This document shows positions 21,330 through 32,893 of a stretch of DNA of 64,000 bases, piece by piece. A program made the translations under genes and the position numbers. Position 1 is the first letter of the stretch. Every line of letters starts with the position of its first letter. The DNA comes from Siniperca chuatsi (taxonomy: Eukaryota; Chordata; Actinopteri; Centrarchiformes; Sinipercidae). The notes under the pieces were generated by a model that saw nothing but the letters and a program-made list of their open reading frames with translations, was not told the origin of the DNA and made no database searches. The DNA is taken from the NCBI RefSeq assembly GCF_020085105.1, contig NC_058045.1, forward strand, positions 5,532,333-5,596,332, given 5' to 3'.

Positions 21330-21690
21330 ACGATTTCTAAACAGATCTTGGCAGAGGAAATGTGTAATGTGTGGAGTAATGTTCCTGGTCCCCTAGAGCA
21401 AACCATTAAACCCTGTCTTTCTCCAGCTGAGATGCTCAGTGACGGTGAAAAACATACCATAGTTAGAAACTCCAGTGTGACTAACTGTATACATTTTAAG
21501 TGCTGAAAAAAACAACAACTCTGGCCATGATGAATAAATATTTAAATAAAAACAGGTTGGAAACAGTTTACTACAGTTTACAGCACTAAGCATGTATGAA
21601 CACATCAGTGTTCTTTACAATAGGCCATATAACAATATCACAGACACGTCAGGCCAACTTAAAACTGTCAGGGATCAGGAAAGAAGGTGT
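21330..21690 (+). repeat. Upstream segment of collectin unit, copy C
   Basis: ACAGATCTTGGCAGAGGAAA, AATGTTCCTGGTCCCCT, TTTCTCCAGCTGAGATGCTC, AACTCCAGTGTGACT and AAACTGTCAGGGATCAG match 10024-10345 before gene 2. It precedes an orphan promoter at 21762. Confidence 0.7.
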
Positions 21691-21761
21691 AAAACAATCA
21701 ATGTTTTATATTATTCCATATTAATTGCGATCACTGCGCTCTGCGGGATCAGGTCAGTGTT

Positions 21762-21949
21762 GATTAAAAAAGAGGGAGGGCTTTGGACTTAGATCATCTT
21801 CTTTTCTAAATTACATCTCATCAGAATTTGCAGCTGTGGTTTACTCTGGACCGAATCCTTCATACATGAGTTCTACCTAATATCTCAGTCTTTTTATTTG
21901 AAAGTAGCGAAGAAGCAGCACACCCAGCAGATCACTCCAAGTTTATACA
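21762..21949 (+). promoter_or_regulatory. Orphan collectin promoter and leader exon (unit C)
   Basis: This copy is close to 10464-10647: AAAAAAGAGGGAGGG, TTTGCAGCTGTGGTTTACTC, TGGACCGAATCC, AAGTAGCGAAGAAGCAGCAC and ACCCAGCAGATCACTCC, ending with the intact donor ACA|GTGAGT at 21949/21950. No collectin coding exon follows in the next 3 kb. If still active it would drive a non-coding transcript or splice into something downstream. Confidence 0.6.
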
Positions 21950-22400
21950 GTGAGTTCCTTTCTGTTTATCACTATTTGGTACTAGTTAGCTGCACCTACT
22001 TATACTCCTTCTGTTTATATTCTGTTTTGAATATCTGCCAATTCCACATCTGTAAATACTTGCATAGAAAATTCCATTAGTAACCCTAAACCTTTATCAA
22101 GCTGGGAACTACTGGAGACATGTAGTAAGAAATGAATGCTATTCGTAACAGTCTTAATTTATATAAGTGGTGTAAAGGGAAAATGTGTCATTTGTCAATG
22201 TCTTTTTTTGTTGTTGTCAGTTTTCGTCAAAACACTGAGGAATCTGCTATCAAATTGTCCAGCAGGGTGCAGTGTAGTGCCAACTTTGCCATCTGAACAT
22301 GACACATCTCTAACTAGACCAGTACAAATGCTGATAATAAAACTCAATATAACTTTCCACCCATTCCTTTTTCTGTCATTTACATCCTTTATTATGTAAG
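21950..22400 (+). pseudogene. Intron remains of collectin unit C
   Basis: CTGTTTATCACTATTTGGTACTAG matches the intron after the leader exon of gene 1 (4201-4225). AAGCTGGGAACTACTGGAGACATGTAG matches 10850-10876. 22230-22400 matches 8540-8705. Coding exons are absent, so this is a truncated unit. Confidence 0.55.
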
Positions 22401-22791
22401 TTTTTGGTTCTGCCTCACAATGAATATCAAATCCCACATAAAGCACACACAGCAGCAGGCTGGGCAGGGGCCAACACAACATCCTCAAACTTAACTGTGA
22501 AAACTGACATCATACTCACAGACTAGAATTAAACACAGATCTTGCCACAGTGAATCTCTGCTGCAATTACTGTGAAAATCTGTGATGCTCTTTATCGGAC
22601 AAGGCCACAAAATAAATGATGGTTTAATGGAAGTGTTTTCAAACAGTATGTATTGCTATTAGTGGTGAACTATTTCAATCGTACAGGCACTGTATACAAA
22701 GAGGATCCGTACAAAGAGTTCATGCTTTTATGCTGGATGAAGAAAAAGACGAAGAAGTTCTTATTGTCACCAGTGCTTAACGACTTTCGTC

Positions 22792-22863
22792 AGCAGAGTG
22801 GCGCAGCGGAAGCGTGCTGGGCCCATAACCCAGAGGTCGATGGATCGAAACCATCCTCTGCTA
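22792..22863 (+). tRNA. Initiator tRNA-Met (anticodon CAT)
   Basis: Seventy-two bases fold as a complete tRNA. The acceptor stem AGCAGAG (22792-22798) pairs with CTCTGCT (22856-22862), with A as discriminator. The D arm carries GCGCAGCGGAAGC. The anticodon stem-loop is CTGGGCCCATAACCCAG with CAT at 22824-22826; three G-C pairs next to the loop are the hallmark of initiator tRNA. The T loop is GATCGAAAC, the initiator form lacking the usual TTC. As I recall it, the sequence equals the vertebrate initiator tRNA exactly. T runs from 22867 give an RNA polymerase III stop. No intron is present. It lies alone, upstream of the ifitm5-like gene. Confidence 0.97.
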
Positions 22864-22865
22864 AG

Positions 22866-22890
22866 CTTTTCTTTTTTTTTTCTTTTTCTT
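22866..22890 (+). terminator. RNA polymerase III terminator of tRNA-iMet
   Basis: Directly after the tRNA 3' end the + strand reads CTTTTC and then long T runs (CTTTTTTTTTTC), the usual polymerase III stop. Confidence 0.85.
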
Positions 22891-23960
22891 TTTGCACACG
22901 TAACTTGTTTCTTTGAAATTGCGAGAAAGTATCATTAACACAACTACGAGGTGGTGCAGTATGCTCTTTGCGTCTACATTTTATAATATTTTCATTTAAC
23001 GTTAATGCACTCTGTTAGTCACTTGGGACAAAAGCGTCAGCCAAATTAATATAGACCTATTGTGATATAATGCCATTGTAACGTTACCCTATACATGCAT
23101 TTGCATACATATGCATAAATGCAGGGATTGTTTATTGATTAATGTTTTTTTCTGTAGTGTAGCAACTAAACCAATTGCTTTGAATTAAGAATTTTTGTTG
23201 CATTTTGAATTTTTTCAAACCGTGTATCTTGCTTGGTAACCGTCATATACATACATACACACGCTCCAATATGGTATGCACACGATAAAACTCTTAGGAA
23301 CAAGTGTGCACATCTATCAACATCACAATGTGGAGGCAGCCATGACTGTGGTCACCACACTGACTCTATCTTTGTGTTTATTCTTTGCATTATTACATAA
23401 ACTTGAGAATGTACATTTTTGAAGTTTTATATCACTTAACTCTCGGGACTGTAGCACTTTGCACATAGTTCTATTGTTTCAGTAGTCGTTTCTACTGTTG
23501 GTGTCTGCACCATGCCATGTTATGTGTTAATGTTTTTTCAAAATCAGAAACAAAATCGGCCATTAAGATCACGTCAGCCATATTTTTTAGACTTCTGTAA
23601 GTGGCCTGCAGAGGGCATTATTGTTCCATATTTCAACATTTGAACCTCTCCAACTACACCTACCAATGCTAATTTTAAAACTTAGATGATCATTAAATTA
23701 CTTGTCCATTGTGTTTTGAAATGTTTTATGTATTGTTGTTTTTTTTTCTGCCACGCCTATGATATCCATCCCATTATGCCCTCTGGATATCGAATCTGAG
23801 ATGTAACACAAAACATCCCCAAATGGAACTGTGAAAACTCCCCACTGACATGAAATCTTGAATCCTCCCCATCCAGGATGTTAATGTCTACAATAATCTT
23901 TTCTCAGTCTTAACATCAAATAATGCAGTGAGTATAAAGCTAAAGAGTAGCTAGTGTCCA
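22891..23960. other. Gene-free stretch
   Basis: AT-rich sequence without exon or named repeat. The stretch around 23745-23790 (GCCACGCCTATGATATCCATCCCATTATG) resembles 21270-21302 (GCCACACCTCTGAAATCCATCCCATTATG), so it probably belongs to the left side of another collectin upstream segment. Confidence 0.45.
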
Positions 23961-23964
23961 TATC

Positions 23965-24260
23965 TTGCCACAGTCAGCCCCCAAACACTGACTGGGATAA
24001 TCTGTGAGAATATGAGTAATACCTCTTGTCCCCTTTCACAAGGCATTAAACACCTCTTTTCTGCAGTGGGGATGCTCAGTGGCCACCAGCAGTAGACTGT
24101 GGTTGTACTTGGAAACTCCAGTGTGAGTAACTGAATGAATTTCATTGTGAAGTCTTTAAAAATATAATACTGAACCAATCCTGCCCTGTAAAAAGAAAGA
24201 CTTAAAATAAAACTGATTGTAACCTTGTTGTCTTACACTCAACCTTCTCAATTAAAGATT
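23965..24260 (+). repeat. Upstream segment of collectin unit, copy D
   Basis: CTTGTCCCCTTTCACAAGGC, GGGGATGCTCAGTGG and GGAAACTCCAGTGTGAGTAA correspond to 21385-21485 and 10065-10155. It has the CCACCAGCAG-type block that also occurs in copy A (CCATCCACAGCAGA at 405). No promoter or coding exon follows. Confidence 0.55.
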
Positions 24261-24324
24261 TGTCATCTTTGTAGTCAACATTTCATTCATTTTTTACCAC
24301 AGAGATGCTGCCTTGTGCTGAAAC

Positions 24325-24655
24325 TAGGGCTGCCACTAACAATTATTTTCATCATATAATTTTTTTATTCATTGATTAGTAATTTTGTCTATGAAATGTC
24401 AGAAAAAAGTAAAAAAAAAAAAAAAAAAGCCTATTATTATCTCCCAGAGGCCAATGTGACACCTTCAAATTGCTTGTTTTGCAATTCAAAACCGAAGATA
24501 TTCTGTTTACTATCATATTTAACAATGACAGGCAGCAAATCATCACATTTGAGAAGCTGGAACGAGAGAATGTTTGTCTTTTTTGCTTGAAAAATTACAG
24601 AAACAATAAATTATCAAAAAAAGTTGATCGACTGATCAATTCAACTTTAGCTTAA
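24325..24655 (+). repeat. ATTAATCGATT-type teleost repeat
   Basis: Starts CTAGGGCTGCCACTAACAAT, includes a poly(A) stretch (24412-24428), CAATGTGACACCTTCAAATT, AAGATATTCTGTTTACTATC and CACATTTGAGAAGCTGGAAC, and ends near TTGATCGACTGATCAATTC. Same family as 19145-19490. Confidence 0.75.
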
Positions 24656-25140
24656 ATAAAAACCATGTTCAGGCTGAATGAAAACTTGTATTTGTTTTGT
24701 AACTGTGGACATCAAAACCTAAAGGAATTGCCATGTGTGTTGTAAATTATGACCTTTTTGCACCCGCTCAGTTCCCTAAGAAACCACATCACAGACTCGT
24801 GCCTCAAGGCCTCTGGTAGACAGCACTTCAGATGAACTCCTCCTCAACACCTTCAAGGGTTTTGAACAGCCCTGCCTCCACTGTCCTCTGCTACCACCGC
24901 CCAACTCAACCACCTGATCCACATCACTAGGACAAGAAAGCTGAGGTGATGGATACTTTGGTGAAGAGACTGCTCTCATACATCTATATACTGTCTCTGT
25001 CTTCTCTTTCATACAGCTTTCTGTCTCTCTGTATCTCTATTTCAGTCTGTCTCAGGCTTGACCACATAATGACAGACCTGCTGTATATTAAAGGACCCTG
25101 CCCATGCGTCCTCTCACTGTCACCTCCCTCTTCATGGGCC

Positions 25141-25147
25141 TTTATAA
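25141..25147 (+). promoter_or_regulatory. TATA box of ifitm5-like gene
   Basis: TTTATAA followed by G, inside CCTTTATAAGCC, lies 126-132 bases upstream of the ATG at 25273. A leader of about 100 bases would result, with no sign of an upstream intron. I see no clear interferon-stimulated response element nearby, which fits a tissue-restricted rather than interferon-induced member of the family. Confidence 0.6.
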
Positions 25148-25272
25148 GCCTCTCACACAGGGGGGGCACTACTTTCCAAAGAGGGACCGTGCACAGGCAT
25201 CTGGAAGGCTAGCTAGTTTGCAAAGCCACCTTTTCACCCACAGCCACAGGATCTCCGGGCTAATCGCTAACC

Positions 25273-27142
25273 ATGGACAACCATTCATACAACTTCCCCT
25301 CGGACTGCACCCCACTCACCAACTGTAAGTCTGCCCGTAAGCCGGCTGGCTCCACCGTGGTGAACATGGGCAATGCTGGCAAGAATCCTCCCCGGGACTA
25401 TCTACTCTGGTCGCTGTGCAACACCTTGTATGTTAACTTCTGCTGCCTGGGATTCATGGCTCTCATCTACTCCATCAAGGTGAGCTCTTGTGCTCTTTTG
25501 TTTAACTTTTGTGTCAGTTTGGACCATTTTCATGAAGCATGCAACATCCAAGAAATGAACTGATGTGTCAAAATGGAGAAGATAGGATGAGGCTAAATGT
25601 GTTACGTTTTAGGATAAGATGTTTTAAACTCACCAAAGGTAGAAACATTGGAATATACTTGGCAAGAAAAGAGAACAATTTTGAAATTTGTTAACAATAT
25701 ACAATATAACATTAGATTTTAATAGTGCCGGTTTTGTGCAAGAAGAACATCTCTGTGATGGTTTAAAGCCTTCTGTAAAGCAAGTTTGGCAGAAGTAGAC
25801 TGAAAGGTGGGCCGAGCTGGCACGGAAAGCTTTAAGACAATGGGCATGTTGTGGCAAATGAAGCAGAGAAGAATGCCAGCACTACAATATAATTTCTAAA
25901 AGAAACTAGCCATTACTTCTCTGCCAAAGTAAAGGAAAATTTAGTATGGCCGGATTGACTTGTGCAATAGGTAGAGTGATGCCATGAAAACAAGGGTCAA
26001 TGTATTCCACCATGTAAATGCTCTGTTAGGAAAATATTTGTTGTTAAATGGAAAATATATTTTCACACATTGTAGAGGCCTGTTATTGTCCCTGGTCAGA
26101 TGGCACACACAGTAGAAAGTTGGTGTTCCCTTTACCACAGGAATGGGGCTGTGGAGAAACAGGAACGTAAAACAAAAGCTTTTCCTTTTCTCACTAAAAG
26201 GCGACTCAAAAGTCCTTGAAAATGCCATGTGCAAAGCAGGATTGGACAAACTGTGTGGCCACCTGAATAAAAAGGTTTCTGAAAAACTCACCACAAAAGG
26301 GTGTCTATACCCTTTATTTAAGTCTTTTTTTAAATCTTTCATCTGTCTGCATAGGGCGCAGCTCTGACTCACAGGCCGAGTATTGGCTCAGCACTCAAAT
26401 TAAAGACAGTGACTGGCTGCTTGTCTGGGGAGTTAAAAATGGCGTAATTGGCATCTTCCTAATGGGCAAGTACTCATGGGAAATTAGAGAGTGCTAGGGC
26501 AAGACTCAGCCTGGTCTGTTCGAAAATATACAGATTCACTTTGAAGCAGCTCAAGGATTTCATATCACTCCGCCCTTGCACACCCTTGAATCTGCGCTCT
26601 ATGTTGAAAAACTGTAAACTGAATTATGGGACAAGCTGCGATGAACTGGCTGTAAACAAAAACACGACTGAACATTATAATATGCCTTTGTTTGCCCTCC
26701 TCCTATCACTATTTACAGTATACATGGGTGTAGACACTAACTAAACATTTTTTTGTTCTTTATGTATATAAATTGTCTCTAGAAACATTTAGCTGGACCA
26801 TGCAGTAGAGACAAAGCTGTCTTTGTCTTCAACTGTCTTGAAGCCATTATGAAACTTAGTGATTCTTCATTTCTGTAATTTCATGTAATAATGTGAGTGT
26901 GTGTGTATGCATCTGTGTAGGCCAGGGACCAGAAGACTCAGGGCAACCTGCAGCTGGCCCAGGAGTGTTCAGACAAGGCCAAGTGGTACAACATCCTGGC
27001 AGCCGGGTGGAACCTGCTGATTCCACTTCTGGCTGTCGTCCTGCTCGTCCTCCTGCTCGTCCACCTGGGCTCATCCCAGGGCTCCTTCGACTTCTTCGGA
27101 GAGGACGGCTTCCAAAACTTCATGAAACTGTTCAGCTGGTAG
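25273..27142 (+). CDS. ifitm5: Interferon-induced transmembrane protein 5-like (CD225/dispanin), two exons
   Basis: Predicted small membrane protein of 142 residues. Exon 1 (25273-25479) and exon 2 (26921-27142) join in phase 0 at ...SIK|ARDQK. The CD225 domain runs from about residue 40 to 118: a first membrane-associated segment (44-67) with the paired cysteines C57-C58, a basic loop with ARDQK, then KWYNILAA and a second membrane segment (99-118). The loop and exon layout fit IFITM5, the bone-restricted member that promotes osteoblast mineralisation; other IFITMs usually have KSRDRK. The third conserved palmitoylation cysteine of the loop is Trp91. After the last membrane segment comes a 23-residue tail rich in Phe and acidic residues. 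ATG context is ideal (ACCATGG). A close IFITM1-like paralogue cannot be ruled out. Confidence 0.85.
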
Positions 27143-27161
27143 ACGGAGGCGAAGGGAGAGA

Positions 27162-27178
27162 AATAAAAAAAAAATAAA
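27162..27178 (+). promoter_or_regulatory. Poly(A) signals of ifitm5-like gene
   Basis: Two AATAAA hexamers (27162-27167 and 27173-27178) lie 20-36 bases after the stop codon, separated by an A run. They would give a very short 3' untranslated region. The A run could also be an accidental match, so use is not certain. Confidence 0.5.
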
Positions 27179-27179
27179 C

Positions 27180-30100
27180 AACAGATCAGTCTCAAAGTAA
27201 ACACGTTGACACTAACCAGGAGAGGGTATTTGATTGGATTCAGCAAATGAGGGCTGATGTGATAGCTCCTAAGAATTTTAGCCAGTCTAACCCAAGTGAT
27301 AAAGGTGGGCTTCCAAAAATCTGCTCAGCACTAAAATAATCCTAATTGGTGAGAAAGAAAAGTAAGCCTTAGTTTGTGTATTTCAAGAATGTCCTCTTTG
27401 GGATGCACCCGTACTAATGCTGGCTATTCGGCAAATAAAATACTAAAACATGGCATTCAACCAGTATCTGAGAGTTACACAATGGATAAAACTTTTGGAC
27501 CAGTGACCTAAAACTAATGAAAAACAAGTTTCTGTTTTTTTTGTATTGTATTGTAAGTACTGTAGGGCATTAGTATCGGAGCATCCCTAATTGTAATGTC
27601 AGTATTAGAGGGAGCTCAGCTTACACCTTTCTCCCAGACACAGTCAGTAGAGATGTGAAGTCTGAACAGCCTAAAATGGAAAAAAAGAGTGGAACGAACA
27701 GATTTAAGTAAGACTAGGAGCTGAATCCAGGCTGAAAGATTGAGCAAGCAGCGACTCTGGGTCATTTTTGTTGTTATTTATTGTATTTATGTGGAATGGA
27801 AATTATGATGACAGCTGAAATTATCTCTAGTCAGGGTAGAGAGAGGAGAAAGAGCAGAGAGAACAGAGGACTGTGGAGCCAAAGTCTGAATGTCATGATG
27901 ATGAGAAGCCACTTGACAAAGGACAATCAACATTCACCTCCCATTGATAGTCACATATTATTATTCTTTCAGCAGTTTTTTTTTAAATGTTATTACTGTT
28001 ACATCATACATCTATTTTTGGTTTATCTATTATTCATGCATTTTTATTAGTATTTTGTTGTGTTAAGTATTTTAATTTTACATCATCTTATTGCTGACCT
28101 CTTGTGATTGAGTAATAATAAAAAAAACAAACAAATATTGTTAACTCAGTATTGCATTGAAAAACAAATCAACCTTAATTTTCTCCTTCATGTAATGCTT
28201 TTACTTACTTTATGAAAAATCTACTAACATTTTTCAGGTTTTTTAGCTAATGAACACAGAGATGAAGAGATGTTCCCTCAAATGGCTACAGCGGTTCCGC
28301 TGCTGCACCTACACCCTTTTAAAGTGATCATTTTGGGCTTCAGTGGTTAGATTCTGGGTCTGAGGGAACGGGCAAGGCAGGGTTGTTTTCATCCCAGCTG
28401 TGAGCCTGCTGCTGTACCAACTATATACAGAACATCCCGTTTTAGGGAACTGTAGCAATGTGCCCTGAGTTGTAAGTTATGGTTGCCCAGGCAGACCACT
28501 ACAGAGGAGTCAGCAGCAATGTGGAGGCCTGCTGCAGGACATGATGGCTCATTTCCACACAATCTGCTCTCAGTCTGAGGAATTTATTAAATGGTGCACG
28601 TTTTGGGAACGACTTGTCATTTTATTTTAGCCCTTTGCTGGCTGGTTCGTGCCCCAGGAGACTCTTCGCAGCCTAGGGTCATCATCAGAGATTTATGGTG
28701 TGCTGCAAAACCATAGAATTACATAAAAAAATACAATTAAAACCCCAAAGTTCAGGTAGCCAGAGACACCAGATATGGCATGCTAAATCCCATAGAAATG
28801 TGTATAAAATAATGCAACAGACAAGACAAGTTTTTCATTGGATGTACAGAATTGCTTGTGTTTTTAAGTTATGGAATGGAACAAGTAGAGACAGATACAA
28901 CATTTAATGATAAATATAGGTTAAAACAGGGCTCCCAAAATGTTTTTCCCTGCCAGTAGTGTTTTTGAGTGGTGTGCCAACATCGCTGTGCCTTCAAGGA
29001 ATTAATCTTTTTAGTTAGTATGTACAGACCATAAAGAAATTCGATTTTAGGATTTGAACTGCAAGCAAAGTTAGCTTTGACTGACACAACTGTCATTAGT
29101 TACATATTAACCGGAATGCAGTGATGACATGCAAATCAAGGAAGACGTGATAGCAGAGAATGAATCGAGTTTGTACTTGCACATGGTATTCGAAATACAC
29201 CCACTGATTCTCTTGAGCAATACAGAGACTAAAACAGAATGTCCTACACAAAACCCACAGAGGCTCCATTAGTCCTCCTGCTCCTCATCCCTCGTCTTTG
29301 ATGGCTTGGGCGTCCCGCTCCTCCCGACCTCCCACCCTCTGGACTCCCATCATATTAGCAGCCTCTCCTTTGCTCGCAACTTTATTTATACACACCCAAA
29401 TCACAGCTTCCAGCTTCCAACTTTCTATTTTCCTCCTGTGGTGAGAGAGAAATGCTTACAGATGTCTGAGCCGTTGAGAATTACAGGCTAGGAGCCGGCA
29501 CTGCAGAGGGAGGGGGCGCTAACTTCTTGCTGCTCTTTCTGGGAGCTGTTTCGCTACAGCCGAGGCCTAGGGAAGCAGGAGGAAGACCTGCAGACAGGAC
29601 ACATACTCTTGTGCTACTGTGTGAGTCTTACCCCCTAACCTTAACTTTAACAGTCATGCCTAACTTTTATCCTAACCTATATTTAATCATGAAAAGGAGT
29701 TTTATCAAATTAATTAGGCAGTTAATTCACTTTTGGTCTAACTCAAGCAAAGCGCAATGCAACATATTTATGGTGTATATCAATATATAGATAATCCCAC
29801 TGTCCCCCAATTTCTTTCATTCTAACACTAACCTAATCTTGTATCTAAATCCTAATTAATTTATCCTTAAACCCCTAAAACAATCTGTCTTGGTACAATG
29901 TCCTCAGTTTTCTCCATCTTTCTGACTCACACAATATCACACTTGGCTCTTATTAATATAATAGGACTCAGTGCTCATCAAAAGAGGCAAATTGTGTAGC
30001 GAAAAGCTAATATCTGACAGGAAAAGTGTGTATTGCTAAAATTTTGAAATGTTCCAAAAACAACAACCAACACTATGATGACCAGCTCCTTGCCTCAGCT

Positions 30101-32490
30101 ATGAAGGTAGTTTCTCCTGTTTAAATTACTTAGTTTTTTCAACACAGTGGACTACATGTAATGTGTGCTTGTTCTTGTATTTGTACCTGTTATCCACCTT
30201 TGAATTCTATAACCCAAGAAAATACCTACAAGCCCCTAGAGGCTACAAAGTTTATTGCACCCCACAGTTCAGTGTTGGACAGAACATACTGCTGATTTTC
30301 TTTGCGCCTTACCAGTAATGCCTGTTAGATCAAGATACTGTATCTTGTGTGCAAAGCTGACATTGCACACAAGATGGTGCAATGGTGCAAGAGGAAAGCT
30401 TGTGCAGTATCCAAAGTGGAAAGGGTTCAACTCTGGGGGGTTATTAATGTGCTTAGTAAATTCTACTTGTTAGATTTTGACATTCTTTATGAAAAAAAGT
30501 AAATGTTGACCTGTGTAGCAAAGGTCATGGGGTCACCAAAAATGGGGTGGGAGTGGGGAGGCAAGAACATCATAGCACCCCCCCCCCCATGCACACACAC
30601 ACAGAGAAAAAGAGAGATTTTAATCCTTGTAAAACATTAACTGTAGCAAACTTTGATTCTAAGCTTTAGTTTGAACAGTTGCTGTTTGGGTATTTGATAA
30701 TTACAACGGTGGATTATTTATGAAACTGACACATAAATGGAAGCTAATTATCTTCTGGCTGAGTACATAAAACTCCTTAGAACAGTAAGTACTTCAAACT
30801 GCATTTTCATGTTTGAACTAGTTCCACGATGACTCTTGGGGACTAACAATTTCCAACACAAATTGCCGCTGGGATCTTCTGTAGTTACTGACATTGTCCC
30901 AGCACTACATGTTAAATTGTAAACAGGTTGAATTACTTGTCTCTTATACAAAATAACACATTTTCTAGTTCTGTCTTATATGCATGTTGTACAACAGGAT
31001 TCCCTCAATAAAAACACAATAAAAACAGGTTAAAGTAAAAACCGTTCCATAACCAGGTAAAGTATTTTGTAAACTGCAGAGAAAATTAAGTATCTCAATA
31101 TCTACTTTCTCTCTCATAACTTGAAAACAACAATTAAAAACTGAGTTTCATAAAAGCAGTATTAATTACGGGACTTTTGCATTGGGTTGCATTCATTGTA
31201 CAGAGGCTTTTATTTTTCATGTCACTCTTTGTAAAATTGTTGTTGTGTGTAGACTGCATGAAAATAGAGATGAGCACATGTGTCTACCAGCCATACTGCT
31301 ATGGTGCAACAATGTTTTCAGCTGTAAGACTGCAAAAATCTCTGTTCTGATCAAAGACGGTGAGATATAGGCTGCAGTTGGCTATATGTTTTTAATTACA
31401 CTTATTATATTTAGAAAAAATTAGGATATATGTATCAAACACATTGTGTGAACACACTGCTTTCCTAAAAATACTATATGGACTGATGTGGGTGCAGCAA
31501 ATATTTTGTATCAGCATAACATTTTAAAGAATATTATCCTTGTAAGGACCATATATAATACAAATGAATGCATACATTTAAAAATCAGAAGAATCATCAT
31601 GGATATGGCAATTATGGATCATACCAGCTGCATCTCAAAGAAGGTTCATATAGTAAAAGGTTTCTTATAGATTTAAATAAATTAAATGTGTAATGAAGCC
31701 AGGCAGCAAAATTAAGAAAATAAGTTAGGGAATAAGGTGAGGAAAGTAAAATTGCTAATTGTAAACAAGGAAAAAACCAAAACCAAAGCATTATCAACCG
31801 AATTGTAATTTGTAAAGAATGCGTTTCTAAGTATGTGTTTCAAGTTTGGTTCAAACCCCTGTTTTGTGTTAAATAAGCATGTAACTCCCACAAAAAGTAC
31901 TACAAAACATTTCATTAAAGACAGATCTGAACCACTGGAGGGAGCAAAGAGTCATTCCCCCAATTTTCTTTCTCATTGTCTCTTACAAAACTGACTACAC
32001 CTTAGCCTAAAGCCATGTTACCATTCGTTGCAAAAACAAGTTGGTTGCTTCTCAAATGGACTGTATGACTGACTGAAAGGACTCATAAATACAAATAGAG
32101 CTTCACCCACAGCAGCAAAGTTTCAGTAATGATTTTTCTTATAACTATATTCTGCAGCCAGCAGCTCATGTTTTTGATTTATTTGTTTGTTTACACTTGA
32201 TTCACTTGCGAAGGAGTCCTGTATGTATGATACAGGTATTCTGCAGGATAATGAACTGTCCTATAAGACTTTTTTGTAATGTTTGAGAGGGAGCCGGCTG
32301 TTTTGGAAATTACAAAGAAAGCTATTGTTATTTTGGTAAATACTTAAAATAATTGCCTAAAATAATTTAGAAAGGTCTAATTTATGCAGTTGCACAAAAT
32401 CCCAAAGACGAGGAAGAAGTAGAACATTTCCAATGGTTTTACAGGAATAGGCTATTATTCAAATATTATTAAATAAGATGAGTCACCTCT
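27180..32490. other. Intergenic, no gene seen
   Basis: About 5.3 kb without a convincing exon on either strand. Open frames are short and lack recognisable domains. A C run with CACACA lies near 30581-30603. 28250-28600 and 29280-29560 are somewhat richer in GC and repeat-free and could hold regulatory sequence, but I see no specific sign. Confidence 0.45.
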
Positions 32491-32893
32491 CTACAGGTGA
32501 AGTCCTCAGCCTATATGAATATTAAGATGATGTGCTTTGTAAGAGGGCGGTACAACATGTGCTCTCCATAGGTAGGCTACCTTGCATATCAAAGACTGAA
32601 GCTAAAATGCTAAATGAACATAACGCCTGGAGCCCCACGAGCTCGCCGAGCCAGAACAGACCTGTGACGGTGCGCAGAGAGACCCCCCCCCCCCGCAAAG
32701 CCTCTCCTCCAACATTTCCACAGAGACACAGACAGACAGGATACCTGACAGACTTGGCAACACTGGGCGTTTCCAAACACTGCTGGAAGAGCAAGCTGAG
32801 TCTCTGCAGAGCACCGACACCGGCAGATCACCAGCACCAGAGCCAAACGCGACCAACCAGCGACCTGAAGGAGCACAAGGCAGGACAGTCAGC

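Noticed and set aside
22792-22863. tRNA-derived SINE head instead of a tRNA gene
   Set aside because: All stems pair, the length is exact, a polymerase III stop follows at once, and there is no SINE body or tail.
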